Below are positions 49,646 to 59,616 of a stretch of DNA of 64,000 nucleotides, piece by piece. Numbering within the stretch: the first letter of the stretch is position 1; every line of letters starts with the position of its first letter. Location: the NCBI GenBank assembly GCA_024509875.1, contig JAMPIV010017569.1:1-64000 (forward strand). The letters run 5' to 3'. The notes beneath the pieces were generated by a model that had not been told where the DNA came from, ran no database searches, and saw nothing but the letters and a program-made list of their open reading frames with translations. Position numbers and translations under genes: made by a program. This DNA is from Oreohelix idahoensis (Eukaryota; Mollusca; Gastropoda; Stylommatophora; Oreohelicidae).

Positions 49646-49782
49646 TTTAGACTGTTGACTCGCCCACTGCATATGTGGTTTATATGGACATTAAGTCCAA
49701 GCCTGTTCCTCATCATCACATTAGGGGTATCTCTCGTACAACCCTAGATTATACTTTACGTTGTGACCTAATCTCAAACAGA

Positions 49783-49890
49783 CACAAGGTCTTTTATATT
49801 TCGACATGCACCCTAATATAACCGACCGGCTCTAGGTTGAACGTGGCCCGCCTCGCCGAAAACAGGCAACATGTTATTAAAAAAAAAACA
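49783..49890 (+). mobile_element. SINE-like element, second copy
   Basis: Contains aaggtcttttatatttcgac, caccctaatataac, ctaggttgaacg and cgcctcgcc, then an A run. It is diverged from the element at 31263-31324 plus 31941-31984, and lacks the (CAA)n retroposon found there. It thus confirms the uninterrupted form of the family. Confidence 0.65.
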
Positions 49891-49929
49891 TTGTGACTTT
49901 AACAACGTGGGTATTCCTGGCCCATAATA

Positions 49930-50600
49930 GATTACAGAAAAGTCTCGGGTTACGGCGGTCTCAAGTTACGGCATTCCGCGATAAGATCAAGCCCGTAACA
50001 TTCATTAATTATCAGTGCTGATTAAATTTCAATTACCATTTAACTGTCCCGTTCGTTACTTAAAAAACAAAGAAGAAAATATAGGTTCTCAATTTGCGAA
50101 GTTTCAACTGTTTTATTTTTTTCTGAAGTCAGCTATCATCGAAGCCAGAACGAGTGTGATTGTCCAAGACACGCAACTTTACATAGAAGTTAACTGCGAT
50201 GACTTCACAGTGTTGCTAGAATTGCACGAACTACAACTCTAGCAATGGAGAACCGATGGAGATCCAAATTTTATAGCAGGAGCAAGCCAAAAGAGATATC
50301 GAAATTCCAGAACCAAAGCAGTTTTAAAGTTAAAGTACTATCTGATGCCTTTCGTCTGACCGAAGCAGGCGTGGAATAAACTTGAAGAACATGATCCTAC
50401 TGCTCAAAGATTGACTATGATATTAGTGGGAATCGCCGAAGCTATACAGCGCTACAAAGAAATTTAAGGAAGAAAGAATAAAGAAAGTGTTTGTTCAGAC
50501 TTCATTGCAGCACTTCTTCAAAAGAGATGACAAGCCACAAGTAACAATTACTTCAGCTCAGTAATGTGTCATCATTTAGTGAAACTGCCGAAGTTTGCGT
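49930..50600 (+). pseudogene. Possible pogo/Tigger-like transposon relic
   Basis: The start (gtctcgggttacggcggtct, then caagttacggcattcc) resembles Tigger-type termini. Downstream, in broken plus-strand frames, WNKLEEHDPTAQRLTMI, VGIAEAIQRYKEI and an FFKRDDKP end resemble the C-terminal region of those transposases. Evidence is suggestive only. Confidence 0.35.
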
Positions 50601-51507
50601 ATATGGTAGAGATATCACAATATTAACATTTTTATACTGAAAACGTTATGCTTTGAAATTCCCAGTATTCATTTATTCTTAACCAAAAAAAAAAAAAAAG
50701 CATGCAAAAAGCTCACAAGGCTGTGGACAGTATCTTTGATCAGGAATTCACTCTAGCTAAACAACTATCCAGTCTCCTAAAGACCAAACACAAACAAGCA
50801 CCAGGGCCAGACCAGGTTACCAACGACATGATAGTTAAACTTGACGAACAGGGTCTACTGACGATCCTGGAGTTCATAAACAAGACGTGGAGAAGTAGCA
50901 CTGTACCTACAGGATGGAAAACAGCTAACATTATCCCAATTATAAAAAAAGATAAACCACCAAGCGAAGTCAGTAGCTACCGACCCATCTCCCTGACTTC
51001 GTGCATTGGGAAAATGGCAGAACGTATGATAAATGCACGCCTCTACTGGTGGTTAGAGAAAGGGAAAGCCCTCCATCCTAACCAAGCAGGATTTAGAAGA
51101 GGAAGACAGACTGTTGACCAGGTAATCCGATTGGTGCAACAACAAATTGCTGATACTTTCCAGGATAAAAACCATGTGTCCGCAGTTTTCTGGCGACCTC
51201 AAGCAGGCATACGACCGGGTATGGAGAGATTGTTTTTATATCAAGATGCAGAAGATGGGCATAGAATGAAGAATGTTTCGTTGGATAAAATATGTCCTCA
51301 CAAATCGAAACATTTTCACAACGTTCAATGGAACAACATCAGGGAAAAGAACAATCCAAGAAGGCTTCCCATAAGGCTCGGCCCTAAGCTGCACCCTTTT
51401 CCTCATATACACAAACGACCTGGCAGACCACCTTGAATTACTCAGGGCCATGTTTGCTGATGACCTAGACTTATAGGCAGAAGGGAAGTTCCTATTTCAA
51501 CTGTGTC

Positions 51508-52163
51508 ACAACGCTATTTTGTGGTCGCTTGCTTGTTAGTGACAAGGCAAGTCGGTCGTAAGCCAACGACAATAGGCGAACGACCGGGTCATGTGACCAT
51601 CGGAATTGGATTAGTGATCGGACCGTCGTCTTGTGAGGACGAGATTCTATGCCAGCTTGACGCTGCCCATATTTTAGTGAATATCAGGGTAAAGTGCCCG
51701 CCAGATTAGTCTTATTGTGGTGATATTTATTGTAGGGAAGTGATTATTTGCTCAGTGATAATTTTTTTGTGTAAGCTGAGAATTGGTTGTACGTATTTTG
51801 ATAGTCGTTAGTACTATGTTGGTTCGCTGCTACATGGAGCAGTGTTCACGGTAGGAGTTAGGTAGCCATATTGCCTGTTCTTGCGTATTAATATTATATG
51901 CTAATTTCCTGTGACGGCAGTTATTTATGTACTGGCATTTCATTAGGCCGTGTGTGGCCAAGTTGTGTTCTTGTTAATAAAAGGGATATTAGCTGTTCAG
52001 AAGCGTTAGTTCCTTGTGTCACCCATTGTTGTATAGTCATACCCTAGTGGACACGAGCTAGTTTATGTGTCGTAGTAAAATCTGTACAACAGTGGTAATG
52101 CTCTATTGGTGAGGGGTAGCCAGCTAGCACTCTCCCCCCCTCCCCCACCATAGTTAAATAGTG
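51508..52163 (+). mobile_element. Insertion in LINE, possible solo LTR
   Basis: About 650 bp of non-LINE sequence separates two adjacent segments of the LINE. It begins near tgtgtcacaacg and carries an aataaa signal near 51977. A solo LTR is a reasonable guess, but no clear TSD or paired termini were found, and both ends are approximate. Confidence 0.35.
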
Positions 52164-52213
52164 GTATGCGATAAACTGCAAAAGAAACTAAACCGTGCAC
52201 TGGCTGCTCTAAC

Positions 52214-52524
52214 TTCTTCTTCCTTCTTCCTCGTTCGTCCTGAAAAGGACGTTGGTTGCGCTGTGTCTGTTTACAGCGAAGCTGCGATAATAGCGCCTTT
52301 CGGCCGACACATCCGACTTCAGCAGGCATTTTTGGGACCGGGTTAGCCTTCCCACTTCGATCCCTAACTCTCTCAGCCAGATTGCAGTGATGCAGCCTGT
52401 TTCCAGGACCACCACTTGGAGGTGGAGTAGGGTCTTGGTCAGCTCTGGTTCGCTGACCCTGACGCAAGCAGTCAAGCTATGGGTCGCTTAATGCATTTAT
52501 CACTGTTGGTGCATCTTCGGTCCC
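52214..52524 (-). mobile_element. SINE-like retroposon with (GAA)n tail, copy 2
   Basis: A 311-bp minus-strand element is flanked by an exact 11-bp TSD, gctgctctaac, at 52203-52213 and 52525-52535, inside the Jockey/I-like LINE. It matches copy 1 (18622-18864) and extends about 60 bp further at its 5' end (gggaccgaagatgcaccaac on the minus strand). Removing it restores contiguity of the LINE. The tail is an interrupted (GAA)n. Confidence 0.9.
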
Positions 52525-53007
52525 GCTGCTCTAACAACCTACTGTAGCTTGTGGAGAATGGTGATCAACACGAGTAAGACAGTCTACACTATATTCACAT
52601 TCAGCAACAAAATAGTAAGAAGAGAACTAGATTTAAAACTTGATGATAAAAAGCTGACTAAAGAGAACAATCCGACTTATCTGGAGATACCGCCAGATAC
52701 CAGACTCACATAAAAAACACATTTTGAGTCTCTAATTGCAAAGGCCACTAGAAAGCTGAAGCTCATAAAGCGATTGGCAAGCACTGATTGGGGAGCCAAT
52801 CAGAGCACCCTATGACAACTGTACTTGGGATACCTGCGCTCAGTTATGGATTACTCTCTACCCCTGCAAGTCACTGCTAGCCCAACACTTAGACTGAAAC
52901 TAGATCGCGTACAAAACCAGGCACTCAGATTCATCTGTGGAGGCTTGCGAACTACCCCGACCAGCGCATGCGAGATCTCCGCAAATGTGGAACCCCTAGA
53001 ACCAAGG

Positions 53008-53071
53008 AACATAACACCAAACAAACAAACACCCAGCTAGTGCTAGGTGTTTGTTTGTTTGGTGTTATGTT
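53008..53071. repeat. Perfect 26-bp inverted repeat (hairpin)
   Basis: Arms 53008-53033 (aacataacaccaaacaaaca and six more bases) and 53046-53071 are exact reverse complements with a 12-base loop. The right arm lies in the candidate LTR and the left arm outside it. Confidence 0.9.
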
Positions 53072-53255
53072 CATTGGTTTATTTGTTTAATGTTTGCTTC
53101 AGTGTGCTCTTAGTCACTGAATGGGTTGTAAAAATAAATACAGCCCCTGCCTCAAGAATCAGAGTTTTATTGTTGTTCGGGTCGGTGCGAGTGTGAAAAG
53201 AGAGTGATACATATCACAACATCATCAGCATCATCATCTCGCCCACCCTATCACA
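53041..53255 (+). mobile_element. Candidate short LTR of Gag/cold-shock element
   Basis: A stretch of about 215 bp starts with tg, contains aataaata near 53134 and ends tatcaca two bases before a primer-binding-site-like string. The partner 3' LTR would lie outside the window, so the left limit is a guess. Confidence 0.4.
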
Positions 53256-53257
53256 AA

Positions 53258-53275
53258 TGGCGTCGTTGGCAGGAT
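53258..53275 (+). promoter_or_regulatory. Candidate tRNA primer-binding site
   Basis: The string tggcgtcgttggcaggat begins with tgg and reads as the complement of a tRNA 3' end (acceptor stem plus the start of a T-arm). It lies 82 bp before the first ATG of the Gag-like frame. The primer tRNA was not identified. Confidence 0.55.
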
Positions 53276-53356
53276 AGGCAGAGACAGTGACACCGAGCAA
53301 TCAGCAAACGAGCAAATATTGTATTGTAAACACCCAGCAGTGCATTCTACAGCAAG

Positions 53357-53730
53357 ATGGCTAATGCGCATATGAAGGTAGTGCACGTGGAGGTGCCAGA
53401 GGTAAGGCTATTTGATGGAAAGGCAAATCCCACTTGGCAAGAGTTTGTGGAAGATGTAGAGGCCGTGTGGAAGATGGCGCCCTTTTGCGCAGAAGTCAAG
53501 CTAGACGTGATCTGGAACAACGTTACACCATGGGTCTCTAGGGAATTACGTATACGTGGCGGAGCCAAGGCCAGCCCTGAGCAGTTACTCAAGATAGTAG
53601 AAGAAGCCTACAGCGAGCAACCACCAGTCAGTGAGATGACCAGGAATTTCCAAGCCGTGAGTCAGGGGCCTAAGGAATGTTCTGTTTCCTGTGAAGTCAA
53701 AAAACCAGAGACACTAGTGCAGATAGCAAG
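53357..53730 (+). pseudogene. Gag/PNMA-like protein, N-terminal part (interrupted)
   Basis: The frame starts at ATG 53357 and runs 124 codons to the 5' LTR of the Gypsy element. Features are VPEVRLFDGKANPTWQEFVE at residues ~14-33, then WKMAPFCAEVKLDVIWNN and an SPEQLLKIVEEAY helix near residue 80. This pattern (short F-G segment, W-x-x-F helix, then a helical pair ending in a hydrophobic E-x-Y) resembles the capsid N-lobe of PNMA/Ty3-type Gag proteins. The frame is split at a TSD and continues at 63636 exactly in phase. With the candidate PBS upstream it reads as an LTR retrotransposon gag; a domesticated host gene is the alternative. Confidence 0.7.
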
Positions 53731-54793
53731 TGTGAATGGATTGATGACGTCATTATATAAAAGATACCCTCAATTCTATCTAACATAAGAGACAACAGAG
53801 ACTGATGACGTAATTCATAATTAACCTATAAAACAAAAGAAACTTAACATAGACACAAAAGACAGTTATAGGAAATGACGACAAGATGACGGTAACGTTG
53901 CTAGTGCAGTATCGATGACATATACATAAATGGTGCACAAATAATTGTAACCAGTGGTTTTAGCCAATAGATTCATTGGACTAAGGGACATCCGTTATGA
54001 AGACTAATGTTTAGCAGTCTTTAGCTACTGACCTTGCAACGAGATGGTCGTGATATTGAGACAGACCGATGTTGAAGTAGACTCAGATAGACTCAAGCTA
54101 TTTTATCCCCTGACATTGGACAGTGTATTTCTTGCTTTGATGCAGAAATGGTATGAATTCGCTCGATGTGATATATGTCAATGACAAACAGTCATTTGTG
54201 TGTAAGATCGAACATTGTTAGAATAGTTTTTTGGAACTTATTATTTTGGAGATTAGCTCCCTAATTGTCTTCCACTCTCCCATCGTTCAAAATACACCAG
54301 CTTCTTAGTTGGTTTTGACGATGACATTCTGCATTACACAACAGCTACATACGAAACTGGAATAATACCAAATACTCTTTGGTACCAGTTTCCAACGTAA
54401 TATAATAGAGTAGGACATTGTAATCTGCAACCGACACTATAATTATATGATCAAATCGTCTGTGAAAAATTGGAAGACTTGTAAAATAAAGTTATTGTTG
54501 GAACTTCTATCATGGATTAGTTCTGCATTCAGTTTGGATGATCTCTGATGAAAGAGTACTACATTATATGTCACACAAAGTCCAAGGAAACCGAATCAAA
54601 TAAAAACCTGGGTCCCGTAAAATATCGAAGAGAATTTCTACCTCTGGTGAACCAAACCAGTACTCTCGTTTTATGACTCTTCAGAAACACTTATTAGAAG
54701 GAAAAAGAGAAAAGATAAAAATATAAAATAAACTTTACCCAGTATGTAAAACGGGTACATACTTAGAGGGCAAGATTGGGGCGCCCTGTCACA
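53731..54793 (+). repeat. 5' LTR of Gypsy element
   Basis: 1063 bp, starting tgtgaatgg and ending ctgtcaca. Compared with the 3' LTR I noticed two substitutions and a 1-bp indel (a longer A run near 54466). A polyadenylation signal aataaa is at 54485-54490. Confidence 0.95.
53745..53762 (+). promoter_or_regulatory. CRE-like palindrome and TATA box at LTR start
   Basis: The perfect palindrome tgacgtca (53745-53752) is followed after one base by tatataaaa (53754-53762), only about 15-30 bp into the LTR. A second half-site, tgacgtaa, follows near 53803. If this TATA is used, U3 is unusually short. The same sequence recurs in the 3' LTR from 62584. Confidence 0.65.
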
Positions 54794-54807
54794 TAGGAAG
54801 GGTAAAT

Positions 54808-54825
54808 TGGAGCCGCGACAACCAG
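54808..54825 (+). promoter_or_regulatory. Candidate primer-binding site of Gypsy element
   Basis: tggagccgcgacaaccagga starts 15 bases after the LTR end. It begins with tgg and is GC-rich like a tRNA acceptor stem. The spacing is longer than usual, so this is tentative. Confidence 0.45.
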
Positions 54826-54846
54826 GATTCAGTGGACTGCTAGAAA

Positions 54847-56040
54847 ATGACGCAACCGAACCCACACGTGGATAATTACATGGATGTTTTGCAAATGCAG
54901 CATAACCAACAACAGGCATTAATGATGCAGAACCTACAGCAAAATCAACCAGAAATGAATGCACATCAAATACCACTTCCAGTGGATCCAAATGAAACAA
55001 ACCTAATGGCATTACGAAACATGACTGACACTCTTCAGCGTGTTGACCAACGTGCGAAATTTAACAATATAAAAAACTTTATCACACCGTTCAATGGGGA
55101 TTCGAAAAGATTTCGACAATGGATGGTTGACGTGGATAAATTCGCCTACTTGATAGATGCAACTACAGACATTGACAAGAAGAAAAAATTTTTTTTGTCA
55201 TCAGAGGGCCTGGTCACAGATTTTGTCCGACGGCGGGCAAAGGCATTTCCGATAGAGACCTTTGAAGAACTCAAGAAAATATTGGTATCAAGATACTCAG
55301 AGATTACCGACGCTGAGCACGCGTGGACGATGTTAAGAAGAATAAAGCAAGATCGACAGGAAAGTGTTCAAATGTACGGAGATAGGCTATTAAACCTCGC
55401 CGAAGATGCTTTTGTTGGAGGTAACATTCCATCAACTGATCTGGAAAAACATCTAGTCGGAATTTTTGTGGACGGACTGTATTCTGATTCACTGAAAATT
55501 CATCTACTCAGAAAAGATCCTCAGTCAATAACTACCTCAATACAATTAGCTGTTTATGAGGAGAATGTGAAGAAAAGATTCCAACAACGGATTGGAAGGT
55601 GTCTGCTACCAGAGTATGAATACCAACATACCCAACATGATCAACAAATGCACCAACCTATGGAAATTGATCATTCGAGACATCGATGGGACAGAAATCA
55701 AGAACATCACAGAAGATCATTCAATAACTCATACCAGAATCAGAGAAGTCCAGCACTACAGAGTAACCACAGAAGAGACTACAGAATACACAATGTAGAA
55801 CCCCAACAACCAACCACCGTCTGTTTTAACTGTGCAGGTCAAGAACATGTAGCAGGGAATTACAGAAATTCACAGCCCAGAAATCATTTTGGGGACAACA
55901 ATTCAAGACCAGAAATACATCATAGAAATTATCAGTATCAAAATCACTATCAGACAAATAATAATAGAAGACATCATCAAAACAGAAATGACTCCCAACC
56001 AACCTCAAGGAGAATGGTAAACGGAAGGACCTCACATTAA
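54847..56040 (+). CDS. Gypsy Gag
   Basis: A 397-residue open frame begins 53 bp after the LTR. Residues ~1-60 are Gln/Asn-rich. ITPFNGDSKRFRQWMVDVDK near residue 78 is the start of the Ty3-type capsid, and QDRQESVQMYGDRLLNLAED resembles a major homology region. The C-terminal third is His/Arg/Asn-rich with one zinc knuckle, CFNCAGQEHVAGNY, where the fourth ligand is Tyr instead of Cys, so zinc binding is doubtful. The pol frame overlaps its end by about 49 bp in the -1 frame (pol open from 55992). This is consistent with ribosomal frameshifting, though no canonical slippery heptamer was found. Confidence 0.92.
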   Translation: MTQPNPHVDNYMDVLQMQHNQQQALMMQNLQQNQPEMNAHQIPLPVDPNETNLMALRNMTDTLQRVDQRAKFNNIKNFITPFNGDSKRFRQWMVDVDKFAYLIDATTDIDKKKKFFLSSEGLVTDFVRRRAKAFPIETFEELKKILVSRYSEITDAEHAWTMLRRIKQDRQESVQMYGDRLLNLAEDAFVGGNIPSTDLEKHLVGIFVDGLYSDSLKIHLLRKDPQSITTSIQLAVYEENVKKRFQQRIGRCLLPEYEYQHTQHDQQMHQPMEIDHSRHRWDRNQEHHRRSFNNSYQNQRSPALQSNHRRDYRIHNVEPQQPTTVCFNCAGQEHVAGNYRNSQPRNHFGDNNSRPEIHHRNYQYQNHYQTNNNRRHHQNRNDSQPTSRRMVNGRTSH

Positions 56041-56633
56041 CAGAGATCGGATGTGATGGTCTGCAGAATCGATCTCTATCTGATAAACCAGCGACATTAA
56101 AAGAAGATCAAGCCTACATAAATATTATCCCAGACCCTTGTTCTTGCATTTTAAAAATAGGAAAACAAAACTTCAGAGCTCTCATAGACACTGGCGCGAC
56201 GGTTAGTCTGATTAGAGAGAAGTTGTACCATCAGATAAAACACATGACGAAGTTCTCAAGACATACAGTAAGAATGAAATCAGTAACGGGACAGGATCTG
56301 AAAGCATTAGGAACTGCCTATATACATTTCAAGATGGGAGAAGAAATGCTAGAACACTCATTTATTATAACGAGAGGACTGTCTAGAAATTTTATAATCG
56401 GGAGAGACTTCCTTAGAAAGAATAATGCCAGAATATACTTTGATTTGAAACAGCTCAGAATAAATGGCAGTTATATACCTCTACAAGATGACGTACATAT
56501 CGCAACGTTGATAAGAACTGCCGCTCCAGTAACTTTGAAGCCGAGTTCTATCACTGTAACAAAGGCTCGAATAAAAAAACTCACCTTATGTAAATATAGG
56601 ACAGACAATCTATGTATCTCAGATGGAGAATGA
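55992..56633 (+). pseudogene. Gypsy protease (start of pol)
   Basis: The frame is open from 55992 in the -1 phase relative to gag. The aspartic protease active site is ALIDTGATVSLI near 56178-56213. A FIIGRDFLRK segment is the usual flap-distal motif of retropepsins. The frame ends at TGA 56631-56633 and the downstream part continues in another phase (56623 onward), so a small indel separates protease from RT. Confidence 0.85.
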
Positions 56634-57603
56634 AGAAACGGATGATCCACATGTGGAAATACAAGATGGCATTGTAATGGTGAGTAAGAACAGAGACTTT
56701 CCTATAATGATTGTTAACTCTTCAGGAACCACTCTTACTATCCCAAGAGGAAAGATTGTAGGACAAGTTCAAATACCAAAGGATGAGATCTCCCACAAAC
56801 TATCAAGTTACAAGGACGATTATGTGAACCTCTCTACTCAAACGTCATCCAAAACCTTTCCAAACACATTTCCTTCGGGGAATAAGAAGCGTCCCTATCC
56901 CATTTCCTCCCTCCAGTCCCAGAGAAGAGAGTATCACAGAAAATGTATTTCGAATGAGATTTCAGAAACAGACACCAGAGAGAAATGCACGAATTTCGAT
57001 CCATACCTTGATGAAAGAGATAGAGACATATTAAACGAGACATATGGAAGGAAGAGTAACTATTGCTCCTCTAAAAGCAGATATTATACTGTGGAGTCAG
57101 TTTCTGCTTGGCCGAATAGAAGAAGTGGCAAATTTTATAACAAATCATATTATCCCTCAAAACCAGCTTGTCAGAACCAAATGACGAGAAATCAATACAG
57201 TCATCTCAAAAACAACAATGATGAAAATCCAGACAGGATGAAAGTTTTACTAGAACAATTACATACTACTGAAGAATTTCAGAATAGACTGGAGAATTTC
57301 ATAAAGAAACATAAAGATGTATTTGCAATCTCTGATATGGAGTTGGAGAGAACAAATACCGTCACAATGGAAATACATACTACATCGGAAGAACCAATAA
57401 GTCTGAGGCCATATCATACTCCTCTAAAAAATAGAGAAATCGTAGAGAAAGCTATCCAGGAAATGTTAGCGGCTGGTATTATTGAAAGATCCCGCTCACC
57501 ATGGTCATCCCCTATAGTAATAGTCACCAAGAAAGACGGAACTCACCGATTTTGCTGTGACTATAGGGCATTGAACAAAATTACTAAAACAATATCGTAT
57601 CCT
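56623..57603 (+). pseudogene. Gypsy pol linker and RT N-terminus
   Basis: After a protease-proximal segment (IVNSSGTTLTIPRGKIVGQV) comes a long low-complexity linker of about 150 residues, then the RT fingers: ISLRPYHTPLKNREIVEKAI, GIIERSRSPWSSPIVIVTKK and DGTHRFCCDYRALN. The RT sequence stops making sense after 57603 (tatcct). It resumes at 59623 with LPRIDDILAML, which is the directly following part of Gypsy RTs. The interruption is therefore an insertion, not a deletion. Confidence 0.9.
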
Positions 57604-59616
57604 GTCATAAAATTAACAAGTGATACAACGTAAAAATATCTCCAAAGGATAAAATGTAAGGATAAAAACATAATGCGTAAGTTGCTGATAGTACATGATC
57701 GCCCTGACCGCGGGTCATCACCCTCCATAAAAATTGAACGGCGGATCAAAAGGAAAAAAATATTACTGAAAAAAATTGCGTGAGACTAGCAAGGCTAAGG
57801 AGACGCAATTTGGGGGGGGGGGGGGGGGGGGGGGGAAATGGGGGAAAAAATTCACGTCCCCAAATTGACACGAGGTACGGAAACGGACGCTTTTGCGATA
57901 CCAAGCCTTTGATTTGAATTCAGCGGCTAAACGCAGATGCTTGAAATATTACAAAATTTAAAAAGTAACTTTTTCTTAATATTGATGTTAGGAATATAAA
58001 AATTAGATGGCCGGATGACCCATCTTGAGCAGTGAAATAATATACTTTTAATTTTACAGACGGATAGATAATAATGAAGATAATGACAAAAGACAGTGTT
58101 GTTCACAGCAGCGAAAGACTGCATTGAATCAAAAGTGTCGCTATTTGCACAAAAAATCGCGACCTTGAGACGCAGGTGTTCAAATCTACTAAGCATGGAA
58201 GAGAAGGGATATTGGTGGGAGCTGTGTCTAAAAATAACTTTTAACGACAAAATTTTGGAGGGGAGAGAAAGGTTGGTTCAAAAATCAAGTACGTTTTGTA
58301 AAAAACGCAAGTAGAGACGGACAGACTAACAGATAAAAATCCATACTTGACTGAAGCATGACTGAAATGACTTTAGTGTAGGAAATTTGAATTAAAAAAA
58401 CCAAGGCATTGATTGGCCACAGACAATCATATTATCCGCGCTCAGACGAGCTTTTTTTGCCATTCCTCAATAGTTGTCCAGTGATAGACACAGTAAATTT
58501 CAAGTGTGGTGATTTCCAAATGAAATAAATTGAAATAAGTTCAGGGACGCCATACTATAGCCAGCAGCTCAGCTGAGTTTTGCTAGCATTTCTGTGTTTT
58601 TTATTCATAATCTGGTAAGATTGAAATTATTTCTTTGCATGTTTTGAATATTGTTTAAGGTTTCGAGTGATTTGATACTGCCATATCGAAATCTAGCCTT
58701 ACAAACAAGTAAGGATTCGCTCTGGACCCCCCCGCCCTAGTTCAGGGTCTAGGGACAAACAAAATATAAACTACAGCAAGGTTTAGGAAGGGGTGATCAA
58801 GTGTTGAGAACAGTGAATCATATCACTTATCCTATTGTATGGCAGTGAGATAATGCACCTATTTCAGAATCTGTAGACTGGGGAAACTTACCCTATGCGA
58901 AACCAACTAGGTAAGATGTGCTGTCTGGTCAGAGAGAACTGACCCTGTTTATGTGGTGTTATTGTAATGTGTTATGTGTAGAGGTGGCTTATTAGGTAAG
59001 GTTCTGAGCAAAAACCAATACTTTATTTCAGAGCTGTGAGTTCGATCTTGACACTAAGGTGGTGTCAAATGCTGATTAATAATTGAAGTGAGGACCCGTG
59101 CAGTGTACATTTCGGCAGAACATCTTTGTATTGCTCAAGCACGGAGAGGTGGGGCTATCAGATTCCAGCACCAGAACAAATCTATTAAAGTTAAGTAGGC
59201 TAGCTGGCCTGCTGAACCTACACCAACTTCATAAAACTAGCACCCAAGAGAATTTACTACTGAAGCATCCCATTTCCTTCCATCTTTAATGGACAATGTT
59301 TTTGTAGGCATAAACAGGGAGGGATGAAGCCACCCCAACAGCATATCCATTCATAGTTTTCCCAGGAAAATTAACATTACGAACAGTAATACTATAATTA
59401 ATCTTGAAGATTGCATTCAGTACCCTAGATTTTAACGTAGCCACATTCATTAGTAAAAAAAAGATATGTGTGAGGTCATAAAGTGGTAGCACGAAAGGGC
59501 CTTCTGTATATTCACAGCTACAATTATCTCAGGAGCCTTCACAGCTGACCTCACGCATCACACTAGGTGATAACACCACCATACAATACCATCAAAATCC
59601 ACTACATATCCTCTAC
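57604..59616. mobile_element. 2.0-kb unclassified insertion in Gypsy RT
   Basis: About 2013 bp of non-retroviral sequence lies between two copies of tatcct (57598-57603 and 59617-59622), a possible 6-bp TSD. It starts gtcataaaatt and ends atccactaca. No inverted ends, poly(A) tail, intron 3' AG or coding motif was recognised. It contains a run of 24 G at 57812-57835. It may be a non-autonomous DNA transposon, but its type is unknown. Confidence 0.6.
57812..57835. repeat. Poly(G) run
   Basis: Twenty-four consecutive G residues, followed by aaatggggg. The true length in the genome may differ because such runs are error-prone. Confidence 0.85.

Larger units (their letters stand above)
50702..53007 (+). 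pseudogene. Jockey/I-like LINE reverse transcriptase, split twice
   Basis: Plus-strand motifs are HKQAPGPDQVTNDMI, GWKTANIIPIIKKDK, SYRPISLTSCIGKMAERMI, NQAGFRRGRQTVDQV, then after a frame change GDLKQAYDRVW (motif A) and RAMFADDLDL (motif C). The frame is interrupted near 51510. It resumes at about 52164 with KLQKKLNRALAAL, is interrupted again by a SINE (52214-52524), and resumes with LTTYC, MVINTSKTVYT and, further on, a YLGYLRSVMDYSLP and LDRVQNQALRFICGG thumb/connection segment. Stops occur in places. No endonuclease or RNase H is present in this copy. Confidence 0.85.

Noticed and set aside
57604..59616. Intron in the Gypsy RT
   Set aside because: It begins with GT but does not end in AG at the RT junction, and tatcct is duplicated at both ends, which suggests insertion.
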